Shown in pieces: positions 37,134 to 48,219 of a stretch of DNA of 64,000 bases. Location: positions 1 to 64,000 of the forward strand of contig NZ_BNBO01000011.1 in the NCBI RefSeq assembly GCF_014655955.1, in the 5' to 3' direction. Position numbers and translations under genes: made by a program. The stretch's first letter is position 1, and every line of letters begins with the position of its first letter. The stretch comes from Kitasatospora indigofera (GTDB lineage: Bacteria > Actinomycetota > Actinomycetes > Streptomycetales > Streptomycetaceae). A model generated the notes under the pieces. That model did no database searches and was not told the DNA's origin. It worked only from the letters and a program-made list of their open reading frames with translations.

Positions 37134-37152
37134 CCGCCCCGGGCCCGGTCAG
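37130..37152. terminator. Small hairpin made of two overlapping stop regions
   Basis: ctgaccg (37130-37136) pairs with cggtcag (37146-37152). The stop of the acetyltransferase gene and that of the convergent aminotransferase gene each lie within an arm; the genes are 15 bp apart. Confidence 0.4.
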
Positions 37153-38309
37153 AGCCGCCGCAGGCGGGCCACCGCCTCGGTCAGGACGTCGTCGCGCTTG
37201 CAGAAGGTGAACCGGACCAGGCTCCGGCCGGCGTCGGTGTTGTCGTAGAAGACCACGTTGGGGATGGCCACCACGCCGCAGCGGGCCGGCAGCGAGCGGC
37301 AGAACTCCAGGCCGTCCTTCTCGCCCAGCGGAGTGATGTCGGTGGTGATGAAGTAGGTGCCCTCCGGACGGAAGACCTGGAAGCCGGCCGCGTCCAGGCC
37401 GTCGGCGAGCAGGTCGCGCTTGCGCAGCAGGTCGGCGCGGAAGGCGGCGAAGTACTCGTCCGGCAGCCGGAGCGCCTCGGCGACGGCGTACTGGAACGGG
37501 CCGGCGCTGACGTAGGTGAGGTACTGCTTGGCGGTCCGGACGGCGGCCACCAGCGGCGCGGAGGCGGTGACCCAGCCGACCTTCCAGCCGGTGAAGGAGA
37601 AGGTCTTGCCGGCCGAGGAGATCGAGACGGTCCGCTCGCGCATGCCGGGCAGGGCGGCGATCGGGTGGTGGACGCCGCTGAAGACCAGGTGCTCGTAGAC
37701 CTCGTCGGCCACCACCAGCAGGTCGTGCTCGACGGCGAGGGCGGCGATCCCGGCCAGCTCCTCGGGGGTGAGGACGGTGCCGGTCGGGTTGTGCGGGGTG
37801 TTCAGCAGCAGCAGCCGGGTGCGCGGGGTGATCAGGGAGCGCAGCTCGTCCAGGTCGGGGCGGAACGCCGGGGCGCGCAGGGTGAGCGGGACGCGGACGG
37901 CGCCGGCCATGGCGATGCAGGCGGCGTAGGAGTCGTAGAAGGGCTCCAGGGCGATGACCTCGTCGCCGGGCTCCAGCAGGGCGAGCAGGGCGGCGGCGAT
38001 GGCCTCGGTGGCGCCCGCGGTGACCAGCACCTCGGTGTCGGGGTCGTGGCCGAGGCCGTGGAAGCGCAGCTGGTGCTCGGCGACGGCCTGCCGCAGCTCG
38101 GGGATGCCCGGGCCGGGCGGGTACTGGTTGCCCTGGCCGGTCAGGACGGCGCGGGCGGCGGCCTCGGCGATCTCGCGCGGCCCGTCGGTGTCCGGGAACC
38201 CCTGGCCGAGGTTGATCGAGCCGGTGGCGGTGGCCAGCGCGGACATCTCGGCGAAGATCGTCGTGCCGAGGCCTTGCAGCCTGCGGTTCAGCAGCGGCCT
38301 GGTACCCAT
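37149..38309 (-). CDS. PLP-dependent class I/II aminotransferase (DapC/AspC-like)
   Basis: 386 residues from ATG 38309, with AGGAGGAG 5 nt upstream. Fold-type I aminotransferase: substrate/PLP loop GQGFPDTDGP, ATEAI helix, LLLNTPHNPTGTVLT, VVADEVYEHLVF, and the Schiff-base Lys in SSAGKTFSFTGWKVGW; the carboxylate-binding Arg is in RFTFCK. This subgroup includes N-succinyl-diaminopimelate aminotransferase in actinobacteria and kynurenine or methionine aminotransferases elsewhere; the sequence alone does not choose. It converges on the acetyltransferase gene with a 15-bp gap. Confidence 0.9.
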   Translation of the reverse strand: MGTRPLLNRRLQGLGTTIFAEMSALATATGSINLGQGFPDTDGPREIAEAAARAVLTGQGNQYPPGPGIPELRQAVAEHQLRFHGLGHDPDTEVLVTAGATEAIAAALLALLEPGDEVIALEPFYDSYAACIAMAGAVRVPLTLRAPAFRPDLDELRSLITPRTRLLLLNTPHNPTGTVLTPEELAGIAALAVEHDLLVVADEVYEHLVFSGVHHPIAALPGMRERTVSISSAGKTFSFTGWKVGWVTASAPLVAAVRTAKQYLTYVSAGPFQYAVAEALRLPDEYFAAFRADLLRKRDLLADGLDAAGFQVFRPEGTYFITTDITPLGEKDGLEFCRSLPARCGVVAIPNVVFYDNTDAGRSLVRFTFCKRDDVLTEAVARLRRL

Positions 38310-38382
38310 ACCGGCTCCTCCTGGCTTGTCGTCGGGATCATCCTCCGGGCAGCGCCCGGCCCGGGACAAGTCCGCCCGGCGG

Positions 38383-38442
38383 GTCGACGCCCGGGCCGAC
38401 GCCCGGGCCGACGTCCGGGCCGACGTCCGGGCCGACGTCCGG
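38383..38442. repeat. 12-bp tandem repeat, five copies
   Basis: Units gtcgacgcccgg, gccgacgcccgg, then three of gccgacgtccgg, end to end. It lies 74 bp before the aminotransferase start and after the YbjN stop, in the gap between the two leftward genes. Confidence 0.85.
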
Positions 38443-38550
38443 GGCGCGCCCGGGCGGGCCCGGGCGGGCCGGAGCCGGGCACGACGACGGCCCGCCCCCG
38501 GGGCGGGCCGTGCGAGTGCCACGGGCCCGCGGGACGCGCGCCGGAGCGGC

Positions 38551-39117
38551 TCAGGACTCGTCGGAGGAGTCGCCGCCCTCGGGAGTGCCCTCGTCGCCCT
38601 CGATGTCCTTCTGCAGGCCGAGGCGCTCGACGATCCACTGCTCGAAGCCGACCGCGGCCTGGGTCCAGTTGGCGGTGGTGGTCACGAAGTACTCCAGGTT
38701 CACGCCGGTGCCGACGATCATCTGGGACTCGCCGATCAGGCGGACCACGCCGTCCTCGTGCGTGTGGGTGTAGACCTTCGGCCAGAGGGTCTCGCGGTTC
38801 CACTCGTCGATGAGGTCGAGGATCTCGCCCTTGTCCTCCAGCGGGTACGAGCGGTCGTAGAAGGCGCGGACCGCGAAGAGCTCCTTCTGCTCGCCACGGA
38901 ACATGTAGTAGACGCGGAAGCCGTCCCAGGGGGCGGTGAGGTCACCCTCCTCGTCGACCACGTGCTTCAGCTGCATCTGGTCGAGCAGCTGGGCTACGAG
39001 GGCCTGGTCGGGCACCACGACCGGCGGCGGGCCGGCCGGCTGGCCCTGACCGGGCTGACCACCCTGCGGGCCCTGCGGGACGCCGAACGAAGGGATGGAC
39101 GACGGGTCGATACTCAT
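38551..39117 (-). CDS. YbjN-domain protein
   Basis: 188 residues from ATG 39117, preceded by AGAGGACC. An N-terminal Gly/Gln/Pro-rich tail (to about residue 36) is followed by a YbjN fold: DQMQLKHVVDEEGDLTAPWDGFRVYYMFRGEQKELFAVRAFYDRSY, then DLIDEWNRETLWPKVYTHTHEDGVVRLIGESQMIV and a helix with ANWTQAAVGFEQWIVERLG. The domain resembles type III secretion chaperones; its role in actinomycetes is unknown. The acidic C-terminus (EGDEGTPEGGDSSDES) is probably disordered. Confidence 0.88.
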   Translation of the reverse strand: MSIDPSSIPSFGVPQGPQGGQPGQGQPAGPPPVVVPDQALVAQLLDQMQLKHVVDEEGDLTAPWDGFRVYYMFRGEQKELFAVRAFYDRSYPLEDKGEILDLIDEWNRETLWPKVYTHTHEDGVVRLIGESQMIVGTGVNLEYFVTTTANWTQAAVGFEQWIVERLGLQKDIEGDEGTPEGGDSSDES

Positions 39118-39246
39118 GGGGAGGTCCTCTTCTCAGTGCACGTGGGTGGTCGGCAATGAGAGGCCGCCCTTCCACGTCCCATCCTGCCTCATCCGGGGCC
39201 GCGGACACAGGGGCTCCCCGGGGCGGCCGCGCCGGTCCGACCAGGG

Positions 39247-39609
39247 TCAGGGCCGGTACGACTCGACCGAGCGGACGGTCCCGCGCCGGCCGGCGTCGTT
39301 GTACGTGCCGCTGTTCCAGGTCCAGGCGCGGAGGTGGCGGCTGCCGCTGCCGGCGGGGGAGGAGATGCTGTAGTAGAAGAAGAAATCGTTGTTGCCCGAA
39401 TAGATGTCCCCCGTGTTGTAGATCGCCACGTCCAGGTACCCGTCGTTGGCGAAGCACAGGTGGTCGCTGGTGGTCAGGATGTTCACGAAGTCCCACCGGC
39501 CGTCGCAGTTGACCCGGTTGATCGCGCTCGCGTCCGTGGCCGGTGCGGCGAGGGTGAGGGCGGCGGCGGCCGCGGCGGTGCAGGCGGCTTTCTTCCAGCG
39601 GCGGGTCAT
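39247..39609 (-). CDS. Small secreted beta/gamma-crystallin-like protein
   Basis: 120 residues from ATG 39609, with AGGAG 5 nt upstream. A clear Sec signal peptide (MTRRWKKAACTAAAAAALTLAAPATDASA) is cut after ASA. The mature 90 residues have INRVNCDGRWDFVNI, LCFANDGYLDVAIYNTGDIYSGNNDFFFYY and a C-terminal RGTVRSVESY strand. The pairing of Y/F-A-N-x-G with two cysteines is that of secreted streptomycete beta/gamma-crystallin domain proteins, related to metalloproteinase inhibitors. Ligand and target are unknown. Confidence 0.78.
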   Translation of the reverse strand: MTRRWKKAACTAAAAAALTLAAPATDASAINRVNCDGRWDFVNILTTSDHLCFANDGYLDVAIYNTGDIYSGNNDFFFYYSISSPAGSGSRHLRAWTWNSGTYNDAGRRGTVRSVESYRP

Positions 39610-39943
39610 GATTCTCCTGATGTCCCTGGCGTCTCCCCCGGCCGGCCCAGGGGCGGGTCCGGCGGGCCGCCGGCGGTCGGCGTGGGCCGACCGGATCCTC
39701 GCAAGGCGGGGTGGCACGGGCCAGGAGGTTGACCGGAGGTTGACCGGAGGAACTGCCGGGCGGCGCACCCAAACGTTCACGGGCAGTGAGCTTTGTCACG
39801 CGCTGAGTGATCGCATTCCGTTGCCGTCGCCGCCGGATGCCGTTAGCGTGCGGTGAAACCCTCCCGGCAGGACAATTTCCGCTGTCGGACGTCCAGTTGA
39901 GGTTTTCATTGGTTCGGGGGAGTCAGTGGTGGGGGGTCCTGTC
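39610..39943. other. 334-bp divergent region
   Basis: No gene seen. It contains an 11-bp repeat (aggttgaccgg, twice, near 39724-39745), then a less GC-rich part 39770-39930 that should hold the promoter of the rightward XRE-lipoprotein pair. Confidence 0.4.
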
Positions 39944-40213
39944 ATGGCGACGGGCAATTGTCTGGGGGCATTGCTCCGGAGCATGCGGCTCGACCGGGGA
40001 ATGACCCAGGAGGACCTGGGTGCGGCTTCCGGAATGAGCGTGCGGTCCATCCGTGATCTGGAGCGCGGGGTTTCCTGCCCGCGGATCTCCACCCTCCGAC
40101 TGCTCGCCCAGACCTGGAAGTTGTCCGAGGCCCAGGGGGCCGAACTGCACCGGCTGGCCCGTGCCGAGCGCGACCGGGCCGGCCGGAACCTCAAGACCGG
40201 AGCGTATGCGTGA
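39944..40213 (+). CDS. XRE-family helix-turn-helix regulator, short
   Basis: 89 residues from ATG 39944, with GGGGGGT upstream; GTG 39926 is a possible start giving six more. The HTH is clear: LGALLRSMRLDRGMTQEDLGAASGMSVRSIRDLERGVSCPRISTLRLLAQTW. It resembles the N-terminal XRE domain found at the front of large actinomycete regulators, but here it stands alone with only a short basic tail. Its TGA overlaps the start of the lipoprotein gene by 4 bp (GTGA), so the two are translated as a unit. Confidence 0.8.
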   Translation: MATGNCLGALLRSMRLDRGMTQEDLGAASGMSVRSIRDLERGVSCPRISTLRLLAQTWKLSEAQGAELHRLARAERDRAGRNLKTGAYA

Positions 40214-41088
40214 AGGTGCGGGCACGGGTCGCGGCATCGGTCCTGGCGGGCGCCGGGCTGCTCGCCGCCCTCTCGGGTTGTGCCTCCGGCCAGGGCGGCC
40301 GGGCGGCCGGTCCGGCCCTGACCCCGCCGCCGGCCGGAGCCGCGCTCGCGCCCCCCTCAGGGCGCGACGGGATGATGCAACTCCCTCTCTCCGCCTACGG
40401 ATCGACCGACGGCCGGAGCGAGATGGCGGGCCAGGCCGTGCGGGCGCTGATCACCGAGTGCATGCACAAGGGCGGCTACGCCACCTTCACCCGGGACGAC
40501 GCGCTCAACGAGGGCCCGCCGCCCGACAACATCTCGGCGATGCCGGCCGGCGCCTTCGGCTACTTCCCGGAGCGGGTGGCGGCCGTGCAGGGCTTCCACG
40601 GGGCGCCGCCCGGGGCCGCCCCGCCCCGCCGGGAGCTGGAGGCCGGCGAGGAGCGGGCCGTGCAGGCCTGCATGGACGGCGCGTTCCAGCAGATCAACAG
40701 CACCGACAAGGCCGGTGCGGAGCTGCTCGGGCGGCTCTACGCGGCCTCGCTGGCGGCGCTGGCGAAGGATCCGAGGGTGTCCGCGGCCACCACGGCCTGG
40801 CAGGGGTGCATGGGCGCCGCCGGGTTCCCCGGCGTGACCCCGCAGGGGCTGGTGGACCGGTACCGGGGCCGGCCGCAGGCGGCCGCCGGAGTCCCGCCCG
40901 AGGAGATCGCCGCGGCGACCTCGGACGCCGCCTGCACGACCGGCACCAACCTGGCCGGGATCTGGTTCGAGGCGCTGGCCGGCTACCAGAAGCAGCTGAT
41001 CGACTCCCATCAGCAGCAGTTGACGGAGTGTCGGAGGAAGGCCGAGGCGCGGGACGCCGAGCTCGCCCGGATCGTCGCCGGGTCCTGA
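40210..41088 (+). CDS. Predicted lipoprotein, unknown function
   Basis: 292 residues. Signal peptide MKVRARVAASVLAGAGLLAAL ends in the lipobox LSGC, with Cys24 the lipidated residue. The mature chain is Ala/Gly-rich with four further cysteines (TECMHKGGY, QACMDGAF, QGCMGAAG, DAACTTG), spaced in a way that could give two disulfides. No known domain is recognised. The start codon overlaps the stop of the XRE gene, which suggests control or co-function. Many actinomycete lipoproteins of this kind have short repeated E-C-M/A-C-M helices. Confidence 0.75.
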   Translation: MKVRARVAASVLAGAGLLAALSGCASGQGGRAAGPALTPPPAGAALAPPSGRDGMMQLPLSAYGSTDGRSEMAGQAVRALITECMHKGGYATFTRDDALNEGPPPDNISAMPAGAFGYFPERVAAVQGFHGAPPGAAPPRRELEAGEERAVQACMDGAFQQINSTDKAGAELLGRLYAASLAALAKDPRVSAATTAWQGCMGAAGFPGVTPQGLVDRYRGRPQAAAGVPPEEIAAATSDAACTTGTNLAGIWFEALAGYQKQLIDSHQQQLTECRRKAEARDAELARIVAGS

Positions 41089-41140
41089 GCCCGCCGGGGC
41101 GCCGTCGGCCGGCGCCGCCCCGGGGTAGTGCCGGGGGAAT

Positions 41141-41180
41141 GCCGGGGCGGGCCGCCCCGAAGGGAACGGCCCGCCCCGGC
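41141..41180. terminator. Bidirectional terminator between the lipoprotein gene and clpB
   Basis: 14-bp perfect arms gccggggcgggccg / cggcccgccccggc around a 12-nt loop, between a rightward stop (41088) and a leftward stop (41189). Confidence 0.75.
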
Positions 41181-41188
41181 GCGCGGTG

Positions 41189-43795
<2,607 letters not shown>

Positions 43796-43893
43796 TGCTG
43801 GGTCGTCCTCCTGTACGTCGGGGGCCGGGCCGGCCGCCGGGGCCGGTGCCCGGGGTGGGGGAGCGGTCGCTCCTGCTGAATACAGCATGCACT

Positions 43894-43918
43894 AAGTTGA
43901 GTCTATTCCGCTCAACTT
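43894..43918. promoter_or_regulatory. HAIR-like HspR operator upstream of clpB
   Basis: Perfect inverted repeat aagttgag-N9-ctcaactt. Its core TTGAGT-N7-GCTCAA is close to the HspR-associated inverted repeat CTTGAGT-N7-ACTCAAG known before dnaK, clpB and lon in streptomycetes. Confidence 0.7.
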
Positions 43919-43964
43919 TCGGGTGAACAGTTCGGACCGGCGGCCGGGGACGGGCATCGCGGCC

Positions 43965-44873
43965 TCAGCCGGTCCGCCGGGTCAGCCCCAGCAGCTCCCG
44001 GGCCGGGCCGGACGGCCGCTGCCCGGCCGGCCAGACCGCGCGCAGCGGACGCCGCAGGTCCAGCCCCGCCACCAGCGGGACCTCCACCAGCCGGCGGGTC
44101 GCCAGCTCCTCCACCACCGCCAGCTCGCTCAGGCAGACCGGCCCGGCGCCGGTCATCGCGGCCGCCTTCAGCGCCGTCGACGAGGCCAGCTCCATCAGCG
44201 GCCGGGCCGCGCCGCCGTACGGCTCCAGCGCCATCTCCAGCACCTCCCGGGTGCCCGAGCCCGGCTCGCGGAGCACCAGCGCGGTCGCCGCCAGCTCGGG
44301 GCCGGTCAGCGGCGCGCGGCGGCGGGCCCACGGATGGTCGGGGGCGACCACCACGACCAGCCGGTCGGCCGCCACCACCGTGCCGGACAGGCCGGCGGCC
44401 GTGGTCGGGCCCTCGACGAAGCCGAGGTCCGCCTCGCCGGCCAGGACGTGCCCGGCGACGTCCGCGGAGTTCGCCGTCCGCAGCGTCACCGAGGTCTGCG
44501 GGCTGACCCCGTGCAGCGCCAGCAGCCAGCCGGGCATCAGGTACTCGGCCACGGTCAGGCTGGCCACCACCCGCAGCCGGGCGTCCCGGTTCTCGCGCAG
44601 CGCGTCGATCCCGGCGTCCAGCGCCTGGGCCGCCTCGACCACGTTGCGGGCCCACTCGACCACCAGCCGGCCGGCCCCGGTCGGCTTCGACCCCCGCGGC
44701 GAGCGCTCCAGCAGCGCCACCCCGATCTGCCGTTCCATGCCCTTGATCCGGGCGCTGGCGGTCGGCTGGCTCACGCCCAGCTCGGCCGCCGCCCGCCCGA
44801 CACTGCCCAGTCGCGCGACCGCGAGCAGCAGCTCCAGTGCGCCCAGCTCGGGGACGTGCGAGGAGAGAGGCAT
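43965..44873 (-). CDS. LysR-family transcriptional regulator
   Basis: 302 residues. The winged HTH reads LELLLAVARLGSVGRAAAELGVSQPTASARIKGMERQIGVALLERS, then two Rossmann-like effector lobes with ADLGFVEGP and LVVVVAPDHPWARR. A TAGCCT -10 box (44880-44885, read leftward) ends 6 nt before the ATG, so it is probably leaderless. It is divergent from the TDT-family exporter gene (44944), 70 bp apart; regulators in this layout usually control that neighbour and themselves. The inducer is unknown. Confidence 0.93.
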   Translation of the reverse strand: MPLSSHVPELGALELLLAVARLGSVGRAAAELGVSQPTASARIKGMERQIGVALLERSPRGSKPTGAGRLVVEWARNVVEAAQALDAGIDALRENRDARLRVVASLTVAEYLMPGWLLALHGVSPQTSVTLRTANSADVAGHVLAGEADLGFVEGPTTAAGLSGTVVAADRLVVVVAPDHPWARRRAPLTGPELAATALVLREPGSGTREVLEMALEPYGGAARPLMELASSTALKAAAMTGAGPVCLSELAVVEELATRRLVEVPLVAGLDLRRPLRAVWPAGQRPSGPARELLGLTRRTG

Positions 44874-44882
44874 AGGCCCAGG

Positions 44883-44896
44883 CTATGCGCTCATAG
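44883..44896. promoter_or_regulatory. Candidate LysR operator, overlapping its own -10 box
   Basis: Inverted repeat ctatg-cgct-catag in the 70-bp divergent gap. Its left end shares bases with the regulator's -10 box. Confidence 0.45.
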
Positions 44897-44943
44897 GAGC
44901 GCGGGCGCTACCGGCGCGACCACGCCCCGGGCACGGTGGTGCC

Positions 44944-46047
44944 ATGGCCACCCTCACCCTCACCCGCCCGCTCACCGGCCACGGCCGCGCTCCCGCCCTG
45001 GCCGGACTCGGCCCGCACTGGTACGCCGCCGTGATGGGGACCGCCATCGTGGCGAACGGCGCGGCCGCGCTGCCCGTCCGCCCGCCCGGCCTGACCGGCT
45101 TCGGCGAGATCCTCTGGGGGCTGTCGGCCGCCGCCCTGCTCGCCCTGGTGGTGGCGCGCGCCGTCCACCTCACCCGGCACCGCGCCACCGCCCGGGCCGG
45201 CCTCTTCGACAACCCGGCCACCGCCGTCTTCTACGGCTGCCCGCCGATGGCCCTGCTCGCGGTCGGGTACGCGACGCTGGCCTTCGGCCCGCGGGTGATC
45301 GGCACCGGCCCGGCACTGGCCGTCGACGCCGTGCTGTGGACGGCGGGCACCGGGTACGCGCTGGCCGTCGCGGCCGGCATCCCCTACCTGATGATCACCC
45401 GGCACCGGCTCGCCGCCCAGGACGCCAACCCCACCTGGCTGCTGCCGGTGGTGGCGCCGCTGGTCGCCGCCGCCACCGGGCCCGCGCTCGTCCCGTACCT
45501 GCCGGCCGGCGGCTGGCGGACGGCCATGCTGCAGGGCTGCTACGCGCTGCTCGGCGCCGGCCTGCTGGCCACCCTGGCGCTGCTGCCCGTGGTGATCACC
45601 GGGCTGCTGCACAGCAAGCCGCTCGCGCCCGCCCTCACCCCCGCGCTGTTCCTGGTGCTCGGGCCGCTCGGGCAGTCCACCACCGCGACCGGCCAGCTGG
45701 CCGACGCCGCCGGGCCGGCCGCCCCGGCGCTGGCGCCCGCCGCACTGGTGCTGTCCGAGCTGTACGGCGTCGCGGTGATGGGCGTCGCGATGCTCTGGCT
45801 GCTGGTCGCCGCGGCCGCCAACCTGCGGGCCTGGCGGGCCGGGATGCCGTTCGCGATGACCTGGTGGGCCTTCACCTTCCCGGTCGGGACGTGCGTCACC
45901 GGCGCGGCCGGCCTCGCCCGGCACACCGGCTTCGCGGGCTTCGCCGGTCTGGCCGTGGCGCTGTACCTGCTGCTGCTCGCGGCCTGGGCGGTCGCGGCCG
46001 TCCGCACGGTCGGCGGGCTGGCCGGCGGCCGGCTGCTGCGGGCCTGA
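44944..46047 (+). CDS. TDT/SLAC1-family membrane transporter (tellurite-resistance/dicarboxylate type)
   Basis: 367 residues with about ten transmembrane helices. GPHWYAAVMGTAIVANGAAAL at the start is the family signature around the anion pore, and FYGCPPMALLAVGYATLAFG and MTWWAFTFPVGTCVTGA are also typical. TDT/SLAC1 proteins move anions such as malate, sulfite or tellurite-type oxyanions. The start ATG is only 70 bp from the divergent LysR gene, which is the likely controller. No substrate can be read. Confidence 0.9.
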   Translation: MATLTLTRPLTGHGRAPALAGLGPHWYAAVMGTAIVANGAAALPVRPPGLTGFGEILWGLSAAALLALVVARAVHLTRHRATARAGLFDNPATAVFYGCPPMALLAVGYATLAFGPRVIGTGPALAVDAVLWTAGTGYALAVAAGIPYLMITRHRLAAQDANPTWLLPVVAPLVAAATGPALVPYLPAGGWRTAMLQGCYALLGAGLLATLALLPVVITGLLHSKPLAPALTPALFLVLGPLGQSTTATGQLADAAGPAAPALAPAALVLSELYGVAVMGVAMLWLLVAAAANLRAWRAGMPFAMTWWAFTFPVGTCVTGAAGLARHTGFAGFAGLAVALYLLLLAAWAVAAVRTVGGLAGGRLLRA

Positions 46048-46062
46048 ACGGCGGCCAGGCTG

Positions 46063-46116
46063 CGGGGCGGGGCCGGTGCGACCGGCCCGCGCCGCGTACC
46101 CGGCGGCCCCGCCCCG
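46063..46116. terminator. Terminator between convergent genes
   Basis: 13-bp perfect arms cggggcggggccg / cggccccgccccg with a 28-nt loop, between the TDT gene (ends 46047) and the SDR gene (ends 46125). Confidence 0.55.
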
Positions 46117-46124
46117 GCGGCGGT

Positions 46125-46994
46125 TCAGGCGTCGAAGTCGGTGCCCCGGCTGACCGGCTCCCAGGCCAGCAGCTCCGCGCGGGCCGCGTCGGCGTTCGCC
46201 AGGATCGCGTCGGTCGCGTCGTTGCCCAGCACCAGCCGCAGCGGGGTCCGCTCGGCCGCCAGCGCGGTCAGGATCGCCGCCGCGGCCTTGGCCGGGTCGC
46301 CGGGCTGCTTGCCGTCGCTCTGCGGCAGCAGCTCGCGGACCTGGCCGACCGTCTCCCGGTACGCGTCGACGGCGGCCGACTCCAGCAGCGCCCCGCCGCC
46401 CGCGAAGCCCGTCCGGAACGAGCCGGGCTCCACGATCATGACCTTCACGCCGAACGGGGCCACCTCCAGCGCCAGCGCCTCCGACAGCCCCTCCAGGGCG
46501 AACTTGGTGGCCGAGTAGGCGCCGACCCCGGCGAACGAGAACCGCCCGCCCATGCTGCTCACCTGCACCACCGCGCCGGACCGCTGCCGCCGCATGGCCG
46601 GCAGCACCGCCCGGGTGAGCGCCGCCGGGCCGAAGAAGTGCAGGTCCATCAAGTCCCGCAGCTCGCGGTCGGTGTTCTCCTCGACCGCGCCGATCAGGCC
46701 GCGCCCGGCGTTGTTGACCAGGACGTCGATCCGCCCGTACCAGAGCAGCACCTCGGCCACCACGGCGGTGATCCGCGCCTGGTCGGTGACGTCCAGGGCG
46801 ACCGGCACCACCCGGTCGGGATGCCTGTCGGCGAGGTCCTTGAGCGCCTCCGGGCGGCGGACCGCCGCCACCACGGTGTCGCCGGCCGCGAGGGCGGCCT
46901 CGGCCAGTGCCAGGCCGAAGCCCGAGGAGGCCCCGGTGATCAGCCAGACCCGGCCGGCCGCCGTGCGGGTGGCGCCCTGGTGAGTGTTCGTCAT
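46125..46994 (-). CDS. Short-chain dehydrogenase/reductase
   Basis: 289 residues from ATG 46994, with AAGGAGCAGGAC ahead. Classical SDR: cofactor loop VWLITGASSGFGLALAE (TGxxxGxG), NNAG in DVLVNNAGRGLIGA, catalytic Ser in VQVSSMGG, and Y-x-x-x-K in VGAYSATKFALEGL; PG motif in IVEPGSFRTGF. The Arg in VVAAVRRP after the second strand suggests NADPH. It is divergent from a LysR gene (47102), its likely regulator. Confidence 0.94.
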   Translation of the reverse strand: MTNTHQGATRTAAGRVWLITGASSGFGLALAEAALAAGDTVVAAVRRPEALKDLADRHPDRVVPVALDVTDQARITAVVAEVLLWYGRIDVLVNNAGRGLIGAVEENTDRELRDLMDLHFFGPAALTRAVLPAMRRQRSGAVVQVSSMGGRFSFAGVGAYSATKFALEGLSEALALEVAPFGVKVMIVEPGSFRTGFAGGGALLESAAVDAYRETVGQVRELLPQSDGKQPGDPAKAAAAILTALAAERTPLRLVLGNDATDAILANADAARAELLAWEPVSRGTDFDA

Positions 46995-47076
46995 GTCCTG
47001 CTCCTTCGTCCGCTGTTGACGGATCCAGTGAGCCATCGCGCGGTGTCCGTCGTCCAAGACAGAGCTTCCGCCGCCC

Positions 47077-47093
47077 GATAGAGGCTGCTTATC
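47077..47093. promoter_or_regulatory. Candidate LysR box in the SDR/LysR gap
   Basis: gata-N9-tatc, an ATA-N9-TAT (T-N11-A) LysR-type pattern. It overlaps the TATCAT -10 box (47090-47095) of the regulator, which itself ends 6 nt before GTG 47102. Confidence 0.5.
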
Positions 47094-47101
47094 ATCGCTG
47101 C

Positions 47102-47986
47102 GTGGAGCTCCGGCAACTGCGCTACCTCGTCGAGATCGCCGATCAGGGCAACCTGGGCCGGGCCGCGGAACGGCTCTTCGTGAGCCAGCCGGCCCTCTCC
47201 TACGCGCTCCGGAACCTGGAGTCCGAGCTGGGCCTGCGGCTGTTCGAGCGGCACTCCGGCGGCGTGAACGCCACCGCCGCCGGGCTGGACGTGGTGGCCG
47301 AGGCCCGCCGGACGCTGCGCCAGGCCGACCGGGTGACGGCCGCCGCCGAGCGCCACCTGCGCGGCGAGACCGGGGTGCTGCGGGTCGGCTTCGAGGCCAG
47401 CGGCGCGGGGGAGCTGACCACCCGGGCGCGGGCCGAGTTCGCCCGCCGCCACCCCGGGGTCCGGGTGACGCCCAAGCGCTTCGACTGGAGCGAGGAGGCC
47501 GCGGCGCTGCGCGACGGCCGGGTCGACGTCGCCTTCGTCTGGCTGCCCGCGGACCTCACCGGCCTGCACGCCGAGTTGGTGCACTCCGAGCCCCGGGTGG
47601 TCGGCCTGCCGGCCCGCCACCCGCTGGCCGGCCGGGCGGGCGTGGGCGTCATGGAGGTCAACGACGAGCCGCTGATGTGGACCGAGCGGGCGCCCCGCGA
47701 GTGGGTCGACTGGTGGGCCGTGAACCCCCGGCCGGACGGGTCGGCCCCGCGCTGGGGGCCGACCAACGACAACGTCGAGGAGATGCTGGAGCAGGTGGCC
47801 GACGGCGCCGCCATCTGCTTCGCGCCGGCCAGCATGGCCCGGTACTACGGCCGTCCCGATCTCCGCTGGGTGCCGCTCACCGACGCGGAGCCGCTGCGGG
47901 TGGTGCTCGCCTGGGTGGCCGGCGCCGACAACCCGCTGGTGCGGGGCTTCGCCGAGGTGGTCCGGGAACTGGCCGCCCGGGCCTGA
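47102..47986 (+). CDS. LysR-family transcriptional regulator
   Basis: 294 residues from GTG 47102. The HTH is MELRQLRYLVEIADQGNLGRAAERLFVSQPALSYALRNLESELGLRLFERHSGG; the effector part includes VLRVGFEASGAGELTTRARAEF and RPDLRWVPLTDAEPLRVVLAW. The -10 box TATCAT directly before the start implies a leaderless message. Divergent from the SDR gene across 107 bp, with a LysR-type box between them; probably represses itself and controls the SDR. Confidence 0.93.
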   Translation: MELRQLRYLVEIADQGNLGRAAERLFVSQPALSYALRNLESELGLRLFERHSGGVNATAAGLDVVAEARRTLRQADRVTAAAERHLRGETGVLRVGFEASGAGELTTRARAEFARRHPGVRVTPKRFDWSEEAAALRDGRVDVAFVWLPADLTGLHAELVHSEPRVVGLPARHPLAGRAGVGVMEVNDEPLMWTERAPREWVDWWAVNPRPDGSAPRWGPTNDNVEEMLEQVADGAAICFAPASMARYYGRPDLRWVPLTDAEPLRVVLAWVAGADNPLVRGFAEVVRELAARA

Positions 47987-48219
47987 GGCCCGGGCGTCAC
48001 CGGATGCCGCCGGGGCGGGAGTTGGCCGGAAGGCGGAATTCCGGGAATCAGGTCACCCAACGTGCCCGATGGGCTACGATCCGTGAGTCATGATCTTGTC
48101 GTGCCCCGGCGACCCGGCCGGGCGCGGCGGCGGAGCGGCCCGGCCGGGCCCGCCACCGTCCGGCCGCACGTCCGCGGCGACCGGCCCGGCCGCGTCCTCC
48201 CCCGTCGAAAGCCCCGAAG

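Noticed and set aside
38383..38442. CRISPR-like array
   Set aside because: Copies are end to end with no spacers; it is a 12-bp minisatellite.
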